This document shows positions 7,170-16,037 of a DNA stretch of 64,000 nt, in pieces. Below the pieces are notes generated by a model. It worked only from the letters and a program-made list of their open reading frames with translations. It ran no database searches and was not told where the DNA came from. The first letter of the stretch is position 1, and each line of letters starts with the position of its first letter. The stretch comes from S015-6 sp964479535 (lineage in GTDB: Bacteria > Desulfobacterota > DSWW01): contig CAYZMM010000028.1 of assembly GCA_964479535.1 (NCBI GenBank), positions 1 through 64,000 of the forward strand. Reading direction: 5' to 3'. The translations under genes were made by a program, and so were the position numbers.

Positions 7170-9254
7170 TTACCTGCTCCCGAGACGCTTATCCCGCTGC
7201 TCCTTCACCTTTGCCAGGACCGGCTCGACGAGATTCGCAGGGACCGGCTCGAAGGCAAGAAACTCCATCGAGAAGTTGGCCCTACCGGAGCTCAGGGAGC
7301 GGAGTGTGGTTGCGTAGCCGAACATTTCGGCCAGAGGAACGCTCCCGACGAGCTTCTGCGAGCCCTTCCGATACCGCCGCATGGTCTGAATGCTGCCGCG
7401 GCGTCTGGACAGATCCCCCGTAACCTCACCTATATAGTCGTCCGGCGTGGCGATTTCAACCTTCATCACCGGTTCCAGCAGCTGGGGCGCCGCCTTCTGG
7501 AAGGCCTCCTTGAAGGCGAGACAGGCGCACGTGTAAAAGGACTTCTCCGACGAGTCCACCTCGTGGAAGGAGCCGTCCACCAGAACGGCCTTGACCCCGA
7601 CGATCGGGAACTTCGCCAGGACGCCGGTGTTCATCGTGTCCGCCACCCCGCGACGAACCGCTGGGATGAATTCCTTCGGGATGGCGCCTTCCCGAATCAG
7701 GTCCAGGAACTCGAATTCACCCTCTTCAGCCGGCTCGATCCTCAGAACGACGTGAGCGAACTGCCCCTTGCCTCCGGTCTGCTTCTTGAAACGATGGTCG
7801 ACCCCTGCCCGCCGGGTGATCGACTCCCGGTAGCTTACCGCCGGCTCCCCGGAAACGACCGGAACCTTGAACTCCCGACGGAGCCGGTCCTCCACGATCT
7901 CCAGGTGCAGCTCCCCCATGCCCGACATCACCGTCTCCCGCGTCTCCGGGTCCACATAGAACGAGAAGGAGGGGTCCTCCATGGTGAGCTTCCGAAGGGA
8001 TTTGTGCAGGTTCTGCTCCTCCTTCTGCACCGAGACGCCCACGGAGCGCTGGATCACCGCCTCGGGCACGGTGATCCGCTCGAGCAGAAGAGGGTGGGCA
8101 GGGTCACACAGCGTATCGCCGGTCTTGGTGAACTTCATGCCGACGAAGGACACGATGTCGCCCGGCCCGGCCCGGTCGACCTCTTCCCGTTTCTTCGCAT
8201 GAATCCGGTAGATCCGCCCGATCTTCTCTTCCCTGGCCCGTGTGGAGTTGAGCACCTTCTGTCCGGAGCGGATCTCCCCGGAGTAGATCCGCGTGAAGGT
8301 CTGCTGTCCCACGTAGGGGTCGTGGATGATCTTGAAGGAGAGGGCGGCCAGGTGCGCCTTTGCAGAAGGGATGCAGACGTGGGTCTTCTCCGGGTCGCCC
8401 GGATCCGATCCGATCACGCTGCCCTTGTCCGCCGGGGAGGGAAGATAGTCCACGATCGCATCGAGCAGGAGCTGGATCCCGATGTTCCGGTAGGCAGAGG
8501 CACAGAACACGGGCGTCACCAGGGAGTTCAGAACACAGTAGCGAGCCGCCCTGCGGATCTCCTCATCTCCGACTTCTTCTTCCGCGACGAACTTCCCCAG
8601 CAGCTCATCGTCGAATTCCGCGAGCTTCTCCACCAGTTCGGCGCGGCCCTGCCGGGCCGCCTCGACGAGTTCCCCGGGGATGTCCGTCTCGACCCGCCTG
8701 AAATCCTCGAAGGAAAAGGCCTTCATCGACACGAGATCGATGATGCCCCGGTAGCCTTCCCCTTCACCGACCGGAAGCTGAAAGGGAACCGGGTTCGCGT
8801 CCAGGACCTCGTCGAGCTGCCTCACGCAATGCTCGAAGCTCGCCCCCTCCCGGTCCATCTTGTTCACCAGGGCCAGACGGGGCACCTTGTAACGGTCCGC
8901 CTGGTTCCAGACCGTTTCCGACTGGGGCTCGACCCCGCCCAGGGCACAGAAGACCGCGACCACGCTGTCGAGCACCCTGAGCGCCCTCTCCACCTCCACG
9001 GTGAAGTCCACATGGCCGGGGGTGTCGATGATGTTGATGGTGTGGTCTCTCCAATCACAGGAGATCGCCGCCGAGGCGATCGTAATCCCCCGCTCCTGTT
9101 CCTGGATCATGAAATCCATGGTGGCCCGGCCGTCATGAACTTCCCCCAGCCTGTGCGTAACGCCCGTGAAATAGAGAAGCCTCTCCGTCACCGTCGTCTT
9201 GCCCGCATCGATGTGGGCCGCGATACCAATGTTCCGTAATCGTTTTCTTGACAT
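7170..9254 (-). CDS. fusA: Elongation factor G (stand-alone copy, EF-G2-like)
   Basis: This 694-aa translational GTPase has all G motifs: AHIDAGKTT (G1, about 12-20), RGITI (G2), DTPGHVDF (G3), NKMD (G4) and a CASA-type G5. Domains II-V of EF-G follow, so length and order are canonical. EF-G drives ribosomal translocation and, with RRF, recycling. It is not in a str operon: no rpsL, rpsG or tuf lies nearby, and it instead follows resB-ccsA and a small membrane protein. This suggests a second EF-G of the kind many Desulfobacterota carry. AGGACGG precedes the ATG. Whether it is the main EF-G or a specialised paralogue needs the rest of the genome. Confidence 0.93.
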   Translation of the reverse strand: MSRKRLRNIGIAAHIDAGKTTVTERLLYFTGVTHRLGEVHDGRATMDFMIQEQERGITIASAAISCDWRDHTINIIDTPGHVDFTVEVERALRVLDSVVAVFCALGGVEPQSETVWNQADRYKVPRLALVNKMDREGASFEHCVRQLDEVLDANPVPFQLPVGEGEGYRGIIDLVSMKAFSFEDFRRVETDIPGELVEAARQGRAELVEKLAEFDDELLGKFVAEEEVGDEEIRRAARYCVLNSLVTPVFCASAYRNIGIQLLLDAIVDYLPSPADKGSVIGSDPGDPEKTHVCIPSAKAHLAALSFKIIHDPYVGQQTFTRIYSGEIRSGQKVLNSTRAREEKIGRIYRIHAKKREEVDRAGPGDIVSFVGMKFTKTGDTLCDPAHPLLLERITVPEAVIQRSVGVSVQKEEQNLHKSLRKLTMEDPSFSFYVDPETRETVMSGMGELHLEIVEDRLRREFKVPVVSGEPAVSYRESITRRAGVDHRFKKQTGGKGQFAHVVLRIEPAEEGEFEFLDLIREGAIPKEFIPAVRRGVADTMNTGVLAKFPIVGVKAVLVDGSFHEVDSSEKSFYTCACLAFKEAFQKAAPQLLEPVMKVEIATPDDYIGEVTGDLSRRRGSIQTMRRYRKGSQKLVGSVPLAEMFGYATTLRSLSSGRANFSMEFLAFEPVPANLVEPVLAKVKEQRDKRLGSR

Positions 9255-9303
9255 GATCCGTCCTGGTGTTCCTCCGCATCGGTTCCCCGGAAGGAACCGG
9301 TTC

Positions 9304-9525
9304 TCATTCGCGTTCTTCTTCCTGCTGCCTCCGGCTTCGCCTTTCCATCCTCTTCGAACCCACCCAGAGCCCCAGTCCCAGGCAGAAACAGGCCATCAGC
9401 ACACCGTCGAGAACCGGGCCTCCGTCGAGGCCCCATTGCTCCTTGCACACAGAGCCGAGCCCGCCGGCGGCCACGAGCGAGAAGGCGAGAAACCTCTGTC
9501 TGAGAATCTTCCGGATATCCTTCAT
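9304..9525 (-). CDS. Small membrane protein of unknown function
   Basis: I do not recognise this 73-aa protein. It has a basic start (MKDIRKILRQR), two likely transmembrane segments (about 13-25 and 39-55) joined by a short loop containing LDGGPVLDG, and a strongly charged tail rich in Arg and Glu. The two-helix hairpin with a basic tail loosely recalls AtpZ/AtpI-type proteins, but no ATP synthase gene is near. It lies 97 bp after ccsA and 49 bp before the EF-G gene on the same strand. A small role tied to cytochrome assembly or to the membrane is possible; nothing more can be said. Confidence 0.5.
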   Translation of the reverse strand: MKDIRKILRQRFLAFSLVAAGGLGSVCKEQWGLDGGPVLDGVLMACFCLGLGLWVGSKRMERRSRRQQEEERE

Positions 9526-9622
9526 GAAAGCCCCGGCCCGGTGTTCTCCCTCACGCTTAACCTCAGCCGGTTGCTCCAGCGTTGGGGCCCTGTCTGTGCA
9601 CCCTTATTTCTGGGAAAGGATA

Positions 9623-10462
9623 CTAGCCCGTGGCATAGCTGTGGAGACCCGAAAGGAACAGATTGACCCCCAGGTAGCAGAACAGGGTGGCGGCAAAGCC
9701 CAGAATGGAAAGCCAGGCGGCGCGCCGCCCCTGCCATCCCCGCGCGAGCCTGGCGTGAAGGTAGGCTGCATAGATCAGCCATACGATCAGCGACCACGTC
9801 TCCTTCGGATCCCAGCTCCAGTAGGTGCCCCATGCTTCGTTCGCCCAGGCGGCCCCGGTGACGATCCCCAGGGTCAGCATCGGAAATCCCACCGCGATGA
9901 TGCGGTACGAATAGTCGTCCAGGAGGTCCGCCGGCGGCAGGTGCTCCTGGAAGAACCCTCCGCCGTCCTGGCCGAATCGCGCCCTCAGGAGATAGAGCAG
10001 ACTCAGGCTGAAGGCCACGGCAAAGGCGGCGTATCCGAGGAAACACGTGACCACGTGGGCGGTCAGCCAGTCGCTCTGCAGGGCCGGAACGAGGGGTCGG
10101 ATCTCCTGCCTCATCAACGAGGTGGACGCCAGGGAAAGGAAGATCAGGGGCATGACGACGGCGCCCAGGACACGGTCCTTGAACCTCCGTACCGCGAACA
10201 GATAGATCACCGCAATGGTCCAGGCGAAGAAGACCATCGATTCGTACAGATTCGTGAGCGGAGCCCGGCCGATCCCCATGCGATGGGACTCCAGCCACCT
10301 GGCCCCGATGGCAAGGGTCTGCACGAAGAGCCCGACCAGGACGCCTATGTCACCTGCCAGACCGGGAGCCCTCTTCTTCCGGAAGGCCACGTGCAGGAGA
10401 TACAGCACCCAGCTTCCCAAGTAGATGAATATGCTGAGACGAATGAGGGTCGACTCGTTCAT
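9623..10462 (-). CDS. ccsA: Cytochrome c assembly protein CcsA/ResC (system II)
   Basis: This 279-aa polytopic membrane protein has the tryptophan-rich WWD signature (WGTYWSWDPKETWSL), which handles heme for delivery to apocytochrome c on the outer face of the membrane. Histidines expected as heme ligands are present in the flanking helices. The ATG at 10462 shares a base with the resB stop (TGATG), so the two genes are translationally coupled. An upstream in-frame ATG at 10477 lies inside resB. With ResB it forms the system II synthase, consistent with the multiheme cytochrome encoded near 14400. Confidence 0.92.
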   Translation of the reverse strand: MNESTLIRLSIFIYLGSWVLYLLHVAFRKKRAPGLAGDIGVLVGLFVQTLAIGARWLESHRMGIGRAPLTNLYESMVFFAWTIAVIYLFAVRRFKDRVLGAVVMPLIFLSLASTSLMRQEIRPLVPALQSDWLTAHVVTCFLGYAAFAVAFSLSLLYLLRARFGQDGGGFFQEHLPPADLLDDYSYRIIAVGFPMLTLGIVTGAAWANEAWGTYWSWDPKETWSLIVWLIYAAYLHARLARGWQGRRAAWLSILGFAATLFCYLGVNLFLSGLHSYATG

Positions 10463-11865
10463 CAGGTCTCCAGCCATGGAGAAAGCCCTTTTCGAAGACG
10501 AAGTTTTTGTCTCTCGAAACGCGCTGCATAGATACCCGGGTGCCTCACGGCCCTGCCGGCAACGCGAATCCTGTATTCCTTCTCCCCGGAAGCATCTCCC
10601 GCCACCCAGAGGATCTCGTGGTCCATCAAGAGTGCCATCAGGAATCCGATGATCAGAAGGGTGCAACCGATCCATACGAGAGGCGTCCCGGGGTCCTTGA
10701 CCACCTGCAGCCCTGTGTAGGACTTCAGCCGAAAATCCTGCAGCACGATCTCGTGGGACCTCTCCGCCTTCCGGCCCAGGTCCGGGAGGTCCCGGAAGAT
10801 CCAGAAAGGCTCGTCAAACCCCTTTTCATTGAAGATCACGACACGGGCGGCAGGGCCGAGGCTTCTGCTGGAAAAGGACGTAATCCTCGCCATCTCTTCC
10901 GGAATCCTCATTTCCTCCCGAAACGCCACGACGATGGCGCGGTCTCCCTGGTCGCCCGGCAGCAGGAAGGGCGTGTTGAGACGCGTGGTCACGAGGGAGG
11001 TGTCGCCTGCTTCACGGTCCAGAAGCCGCAGCGTCAGCTCGGGCGTGGAACCGTAAGTGGACTGGTAGAAGGTAATCCCCTCGTAGGTGAGGGGATGGTT
11101 CACCCGAATGCTGCCGCTCACGGCCGGTTCGCCCTTTCCCTCCGAAAGGGAGACCTCGCTCCGGTACTCCTTCGGCGTACCGTCAGGGTATTGCTCGAAG
11201 ACAAACCGGTCGCAGCGTATTTCAAATCCCAGAGGAATGCGTCCCTCTCCTCCGCGAAGCCAGACCTCCGATGCCGACTCCCCTTCCGCAAGCTGCAGGG
11301 CCCCCTTGAACCCGCTCGCGGCTCCCCACAAGGCGCCGGCCAGGATGAGCAGGATGCTCACGTGGGCCACGTAGGGACCCATACGGGCATACCGGTTCTT
11401 CTCCACCAGAAGGACCTGGCCGCTGGACTCCACCTTCTTTCGCCGGGGTCTGCCGCCCAGGGCCCTGGCCACGATGCCCTCGAGCCGCTCTTCCATTTCC
11501 TCCGCGGTGGCGGAACAGACAAAGGCGTCCCTGCACTTCCAATTCTCAAAGCCGGCATCCGAGGGCGGCGTCGGCTCCCTTCTGAGAGACCGCCATGTGA
11601 CCGGAAATCGTTTTGTCGTGCACGCCAACAGGTTGGCTGCGAGAACGCACAGGATGAGAATGAAGCCGCTCGAATGGTAGAGGTCGTCCAAACCGAGGCT
11701 TGTGACGAGTTTCGCACCCCCCCGCCCGTACAGCTGTACGTATTGCTCAGCGGGCCCGTTCTGGGGGATCACCGTCCCCACCACCGAGACGAGGGCGAGG
11801 AGGATGCACAGGAATATGGTTAAACGAACGCTCGAGAGCTTGTCGTATAATGAACCGATGTTCAT
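10462..11865 (-). CDS. resB: Cytochrome c biogenesis protein ResB/Ccs1
   Basis: This 467-aa ResB-family protein has three N-terminal transmembrane helices (around 15-33, 65-85 and 165-185), a large extracytoplasmic domain, and a C-terminal helix near 400-420 (WIGCTLLIIGFLMALL), matching the family layout. It works with CcsA to ligate heme to CxxCH motifs. The ATG at 11865 is preferred over an earlier start at 11982, because the protein then begins NIGSLYDKLSSVRLTIFL, which is typical of ResB, and a GAGAG box lies upstream. The gene is first in a minus-strand run with ccsA. Confidence 0.9.
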   Translation of the reverse strand: MNIGSLYDKLSSVRLTIFLCILLALVSVVGTVIPQNGPAEQYVQLYGRGGAKLVTSLGLDDLYHSSGFILILCVLAANLLACTTKRFPVTWRSLRREPTPPSDAGFENWKCRDAFVCSATAEEMEERLEGIVARALGGRPRRKKVESSGQVLLVEKNRYARMGPYVAHVSILLILAGALWGAASGFKGALQLAEGESASEVWLRGGEGRIPLGFEIRCDRFVFEQYPDGTPKEYRSEVSLSEGKGEPAVSGSIRVNHPLTYEGITFYQSTYGSTPELTLRLLDREAGDTSLVTTRLNTPFLLPGDQGDRAIVVAFREEMRIPEEMARITSFSSRSLGPAARVVIFNEKGFDEPFWIFRDLPDLGRKAERSHEIVLQDFRLKSYTGLQVVKDPGTPLVWIGCTLLIIGFLMALLMDHEILWVAGDASGEKEYRIRVAGRAVRHPGIYAARFERQKLRLRKGLSPWLET

Positions 11866-12239
11866 GGATTCTCTCACAAAGCATCCAGCCGGGTCCTCAC
11901 GAGGCTTCGCACGGTTGATCGGAAACGGTCCGGTCTGCTCAGCGTGTCTTCGATTCTCTTGAAAAGCCTGTTGACAAATCACTCAACATATTATATCAAG
12001 GATAGTTTAAATTCAATGAGGGTGGGCCTCAGTCAGTCCGTTACACGCTTTGCCTCGAGTGGCGAACTTCCCGCCGCGAGAACCATCAAACAAACTGTGG
12101 CGCTGGCTTGTCAACGATCCTTCGGAACAACGTCAGACCAGCACAGGAAGGGGTGAGATAGAAGGCTTCTAGAAGAAGTACCTATCCAGAAGGCCCCACC
12201 ATCGGTAAGGTCCGAAACAGACCGAGGGGAGGGAAAAAG
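11866..12239. promoter_or_regulatory. Divergent resB / speD intergenic region with candidate promoter
   Basis: This 374-bp region separates divergently transcribed resB and speD. It is AT-rich around 11970-12010. TTGACA (11971-11976) is followed after 15 bp by TATATC (11992-11997), a plausible but short-spaced plus-strand promoter. An inverted repeat TGTTGA-n8-TCAACA (11969-11988) overlaps the -35 and could be an operator. The remaining leader of about 220 nt before speD is long, but I could not fold it into a known riboswitch class. GGAGGG precedes the speD ATG. Confidence 0.3.
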
Positions 12240-12644
12240 ATGAAGTCCTTAGGGCAACAATTGATTGTCGAACTGTACGGATGTGATCGAACCCTTTTGG
12301 ACGACCCCAGCTGTTTGGAACGGATCCTTACCAACGCGATCACCCGGTCGGGCGGCACGATCGTAAAACCCTGCTTCCACCATTTCTCCCCCCATGGTGT
12401 CACCGGCGTCGTGGTGATTGCGGAATCCCATGTAGCGGTCCACACCTGGCCGGAGTTCGGCTACTGTGCACTCGACGTCTTCACATGCGGAACCCAGGTG
12501 CAGACGGATCAGATCTTCGATTTCGTCCGGGCGGAGCTCCAGGCCCAGGAAACCTCGGTCATGGAGGTGAAACGCGGCACCCTGGTTCTGCCTCCCCACG
12601 AAGAGCTCCGACACAAGCCGATGGAGGCCGTTCCGTCGGCCTGA
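12240..12644 (+). CDS. speD: S-adenosylmethionine decarboxylase proenzyme
   Basis: This 134-aa bacterial class 1b AdoMetDC provides decarboxylated SAM for spermidine synthesis. The self-cleavage site is seen at E62-S63-H64 (AESHVAVHTWPE); Ser63 should become the pyruvoyl cofactor. A downstream catalytic Cys lies in VFTCGTQ. Length fits the short class. GGAGGG stands 6 bp before the ATG. speE follows after 85 bp on the same strand, giving a compact polyamine operon. Confidence 0.95.
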   Translation: MKSLGQQLIVELYGCDRTLLDDPSCLERILTNAITRSGGTIVKPCFHHFSPHGVTGVVVIAESHVAVHTWPEFGYCALDVFTCGTQVQTDQIFDFVRAELQAQETSVMEVKRGTLVLPPHEELRHKPMEAVPSA

Positions 12645-12729
12645 AGACACAGGATGCCGGGGCCTCCCGTCGATGGTGTTCCCTTCCGTCTGGGAACAGA
12701 GACTTTTCAGGGAACTTGCGGGTAGACGA

Positions 12730-13626
12730 ATGGAATCGCTCTGGTTCGATGAGAAGACGAGGCATCTTGTCCTGTCCCACAAGGTGAAGGAGCACGTGCT
12801 CTCGACCCGCTCGCAGTTTCAAAAGATCGACATCGTTGACAGCTACGATTACGGCCGAATGCTCTTTCTGGACAACATGACCCAATCCGCCGAGCTGGAC
12901 GAGTTCATCTACCACGAGATGCTCGTTCACCCCGCTCTGTTCAGTCACGGCCCTCCTCGTGCCGTGTGCGTCATCGGGGGCTCGGAAGGCGCCACCCTCC
13001 GGGAAGTCCTCAAACATCAACCGGAGCGGGTCGTCATGATCGACATCGACGAGGAACTCGTCGCCATCTGCAGGGAATACCTTGCGCCCTGGTCCGAGGG
13101 CGCCTACGACGACCCCCGGGTCGAGCTGAAGTTCATGGACGGCCGCAGGTATCTGGAGGAGACCCACGAGACCTTTGACGCCATCTTCGTGGACATCTCG
13201 GATCCCCTGGAGGGAAGACCCTCGACCCCGCTCTTCACCAGCGAGTTTTACGAAACGGTCGGCCGTCGGCTCTCCCCCCACGGCTGCGTGGCCGTTCAGG
13301 GCGAGACCCTCAACCCGGTTCGCATCGAGCCCCACGCGAGAATCTACAACACCATGCGGCCCCTCTTCCCCTTTGTGAAGCCCTACGGCTACATGAGCCA
13401 CTCCTTTCACGAGATCTACAGCTTCATTCTTGCTTCCAAGGCCCACGATCCGGAGGCCGTCGATGTCGCGTCACGGATGGAGGGAGGGGGTTTCGCGCTC
13501 CGGTATTACTCGGCAGAGCTCCACGGTGGGATGTTCCGGCTGCCTAGGTACATCCGGGACGCCTACGAGAAGCATCCGCAGCCGATCACGGACAGGGACG
13601 TAGTCTACTACCCGGGAAAGGATTAG
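12730..13626 (+). CDS. speE: Spermidine synthase (polyamine aminopropyltransferase)
   Basis: This 298-aa Rossmann methyltransferase-fold enzyme transfers the aminopropyl group from decarboxylated SAM to putrescine. Seen are GRMLFLDNMTQSAELDEFIYHEM, typical of the family, the nucleotide loop IGGSEGATLREV (a variant of the usual GGGDGG), DIDEELV, and a DISDP segment in place of the common DSTDP. The start is taken at 12730 because the family begins with a MELWF-like stretch (MESLWFDEK here). An earlier ATG at 12673 would add 19 unmatched residues. It pairs with speD just upstream. Confidence 0.9.
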   Translation: MESLWFDEKTRHLVLSHKVKEHVLSTRSQFQKIDIVDSYDYGRMLFLDNMTQSAELDEFIYHEMLVHPALFSHGPPRAVCVIGGSEGATLREVLKHQPERVVMIDIDEELVAICREYLAPWSEGAYDDPRVELKFMDGRRYLEETHETFDAIFVDISDPLEGRPSTPLFTSEFYETVGRRLSPHGCVAVQGETLNPVRIEPHARIYNTMRPLFPFVKPYGYMSHSFHEIYSFILASKAHDPEAVDVASRMEGGGFALRYYSAELHGGMFRLPRYIRDAYEKHPQPITDRDVVYYPGKD

Positions 13627-13725
13627 CCTGCGTTCGATAAGGTCCACGGGCCGAGAACACGAATTCGCGATAGGGGCGTGAAGATGCCATTGGGACACCA
13701 CAGACGGGCATCCTAATGGGACCTC

Positions 13726-14187
13726 TTAGTCTTTGAGGGTCTTGGAGAACAGGTCATCCAGCGGGCTCTTCCGCTCCTCCTTGCCGCCCTTCTTCAGCTT
13801 CTCCTCGATCTCGGCAAACTGCCCCTCTTTCTCCTTTCGGGCCCCATCACCCGAAAACCTCTCCTCAACCTCCTTCAGCTTGCTCTCCCGGTCCTTCTTC
13901 CACTGCTTCACATCCTGATCGATGTCGGGCGAATCCGGAGCCTCGCGGAGCGATTCCGCCTGCAAAGGCTCCTTGAGGCAGATGCGCTCGTCAAAGGCCC
14001 CGCGGATCCGCTCCAGGGCGCCGATCTTCTCGAGCCGGTTGCAGAGATGATGGGCCGTCTCGGTGGAATAGCGGGTGAATTCCGCAAGCTCCTGCAGGGA
14101 GGGGAGCCGGTCTTCCCGGTGCTGGAAGAGCCTTACCCCGGCCAGGATGATCTGGGCCTCCTCATAGAGCGTATACGAACTCTTCAT
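13726..14187 (-). CDS. Winged-helix DNA-binding protein with charged coiled-coil tail
   Basis: This 153-aa protein has an N-terminal helix-turn-helix (about 8-65: ILAGVRLFQHREDRLPSLQ then ELAEFTRYSTETAHHLCNRL, followed by a wing) and a very charged Lys/Glu helical tail from 85 onward. The fold resembles small transcription regulators, but no named family was recognised. It starts at the ATG 14187 behind a GGGGGGA box, 43 bp after the tetraheme cytochrome gene on the same strand. It could therefore be the last gene of the redox-complex operon and its local regulator, much as hmc operons carry rrf genes. That role is inferred only from position. Confidence 0.6.
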   Translation of the reverse strand: MKSSYTLYEEAQIILAGVRLFQHREDRLPSLQELAEFTRYSTETAHHLCNRLEKIGALERIRGAFDERICLKEPLQAESLREAPDSPDIDQDVKQWKKDRESKLKEVEERFSGDGARKEKEGQFAEIEEKLKKGGKEERKSPLDDLFSKTLKD

Positions 14188-14230
14188 CTCTTGGTCCCCC
14201 CTTGCCGACCGAAGAGAACCGTTCGGTTTC

Positions 14231-14677
14231 CTACTCCCGGATCTCGTGACATTCCGTGCACCCTGTTGGGCCGCCCATATCCACATGGCACCCTATGCAC
14301 TGGCCGTGATAGGCCGCATTGAGATTGATCAAGTTGAGCTTCTCCTTGTCGAAAAGGGCCTTGCTGTGACAGTCACCGCACTTCTGGTAGACGCCGGGAG
14401 GGGCGTGGTGGTGGCATGCGGTACAACCATCATACACCATATCCACATGATCCCCATGGGAGAAGACGACCTCCTCGTACACCTCCATGAGCTGGTCCAG
14501 CACCACTTCGTCGGGGATTTTCACCGGTTCGCCGGAAGGCTCCGGCGGGGACGGCTCCGGACAAGGGCATGGGCAGCGGCATTCGGCCTCCCCTTCGATC
14601 GGCTCGGCATGTCCGGGGGCGAAACACCACATGAGGGCAAAGCAGATCAACAAGGCTACTCCGGTCGTGTGGCTCAT
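14231..14677 (-). CDS. Periplasmic tetraheme cytochrome c (class III-like)
   Basis: This 148-aa exported protein has a Sec signal peptide (about 1-24, ending APGHA) and a Cys/Pro-rich linker (CRCPCPCPEPSPPEP). Four CxxCH heme sites follow: CTACH, CGDCH, CIGCH and CTECH. The FSHGDH stretch before the first site is the usual axial-histidine pattern of c3/c7-type cytochromes. It should accept electrons from periplasmic hydrogenase, formate dehydrogenase or cytochrome c3 and pass them to the neighbouring FeS/NrfD membrane proteins. The ATG at 14677 has AGGAG 7 bp upstream. The Cys-Pro linker between signal and heme domain is unusual and might bind metal or anchor the protein. Confidence 0.88.
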   Translation of the reverse strand: MSHTTGVALLICFALMWCFAPGHAEPIEGEAECRCPCPCPEPSPPEPSGEPVKIPDEVVLDQLMEVYEEVVFSHGDHVDMVYDGCTACHHHAPPGVYQKCGDCHSKALFDKEKLNLINLNAAYHGQCIGCHVDMGGPTGCTECHEIRE

Positions 14678-14726
14678 CCTGTGGCTCCTGGTTGGTTGCT
14701 GCCGGTTTGTTCCGGGGCACACCGAC

Positions 14727-15989
14727 TCATGCCTTCGCAGCGTGTGAGGCGTGCTCATCCTCCGGGGCCGGCAGTACGGGAAGAATCGACACGATCACAC
14801 GGTAGCAGAGAATCAGAGCGGAAATCATGGCCACGGTGATGGCCACCTCCCCGATGGATGGAATGTACGGGCCTTCCGCGTACGGGGGCCTGTATGCGAC
14901 GACGAATACGTTGATTCGATTCAGAAGCACCCCGAGGATCACATACAGGGCCGCGCAGATGAACAGACCTGCAGGCGACCTGCGCACCCGATCCGACAGG
15001 AGAAGGAAGAAGGGCAGCAGCACCCCGAACCCGAATTCCAGAATGAACATCATGCTCTGGAAGCTGCCTTCGAAGAGGTGCACGTAGGCCCCCCGGATGA
15101 CGAGATCCGAGATCTTCGCCAGGATGTAAGCCCCGAGGAAGAAGGGGATCAGCTTCGCCAGGGGGGTGAGGATCTCCATCTCCGGTTTCCTGCCGAAAGC
15201 ACGGGAGGCCCACATGGACTCGAAGATCACCATGGGGTAGCCCACCGCAACCGCGGACATCAGAAACAGGAGGGTCAGCACCGGCGTGTACCAGAGGGGG
15301 TGAACCTTGTACGGCGCGATGGCCATCAGGGCACCCAGCGAAGACTGGTGCATGCAGGAGAGCACCACCCCGGCAAGGATCAGCAGCCCCATGATTCTCT
15401 CCCAGAAACGGTCCGCCAGCTCGAGAAGCCGCTGAAACCATCCCTTCTTGAGCAGGGACTCCACCGGCCCTCGCAGCCTGTGGAGTGGGGCGGGCAGGTT
15501 CAGCTTGCCCTTGAGTCCTTCGATCAGGATGGGAACGAACTCGAGGTAGAGCACGGTCAGGTAAGCCATCACGCACATGGCCACTTCGAAGAGGGCCGAG
15601 TCCCCCTGCCACATGGAGGGCAGGATCGGATGCCAGATGTTGTAATACTTGCCCAGGTCCACGAGGAGGCTCATTCCGACAAAGGTGTAGCCGAGCATGG
15701 CTGTGAGCAGGGCCGGACGGACGATGGCGTGGTAGTGCTCCCTGTGAAAGATGTGGGCCAGGGCCGAGGTGGTGAATCCGCCCGCGGCCAGGGCGACGCC
15801 CGAGGCGACATCGACGCCGATCCAGATGCCCCAGGGATACTGATCGTTCAGGTTCGTGACAGCGCCCAGCCCGTAGATGTACCGGTAGACGGCAAACCCG
15901 AACCCGACAGCCATCAGGCCCAGAAGCAGGAAGACGCCGGGCGTCAGCAACGGCTTCTCGAGGGGTAAGGCTTCCTCTGCATGGCTCAT
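14727..15989 (-). CDS. NrfD/PsrC-type integral membrane quinone-interacting subunit (HmcC-like)
   Basis: This 420-aa protein has about ten transmembrane helices and belongs to the NrfD/PsrC family, which exchanges electrons with menaquinone for a periplasmic FeS partner. Family features include an early helix followed by YIYGLGAVTNLNDQYPWGIW and conserved charged residues inside helices. The size resembles HmcC/DsrP rather than the shorter NrfD. The ATG at 15989 follows GAGGACGAG; an earlier ATG at 16019 would add ten residues. It sits between the Tat-exported FeS gene and the tetraheme cytochrome gene, giving the order FeS-NrfD-cyt c seen in Hmc/Qrc-type complexes. Confidence 0.9.
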   Translation of the reverse strand: MSHAEEALPLEKPLLTPGVFLLLGLMAVGFGFAVYRYIYGLGAVTNLNDQYPWGIWIGVDVASGVALAAGGFTTSALAHIFHREHYHAIVRPALLTAMLGYTFVGMSLLVDLGKYYNIWHPILPSMWQGDSALFEVAMCVMAYLTVLYLEFVPILIEGLKGKLNLPAPLHRLRGPVESLLKKGWFQRLLELADRFWERIMGLLILAGVVLSCMHQSSLGALMAIAPYKVHPLWYTPVLTLLFLMSAVAVGYPMVIFESMWASRAFGRKPEMEILTPLAKLIPFFLGAYILAKISDLVIRGAYVHLFEGSFQSMMFILEFGFGVLLPFFLLLSDRVRRSPAGLFICAALYVILGVLLNRINVFVVAYRPPYAEGPYIPSIGEVAITVAMISALILCYRVIVSILPVLPAPEDEHASHAAKA

Positions 15990-16037
15990 GTTTCTCGTCC
16001 TCAGTTCGAACAGGTCCAAAGGATTGGCGAGGTTCCT

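Noticed and set aside
12010..12239. SAM or polyamine riboswitch before speD
   Set aside because: The long leader has no recognisable core of known SAM, SAH or other riboswitch classes.
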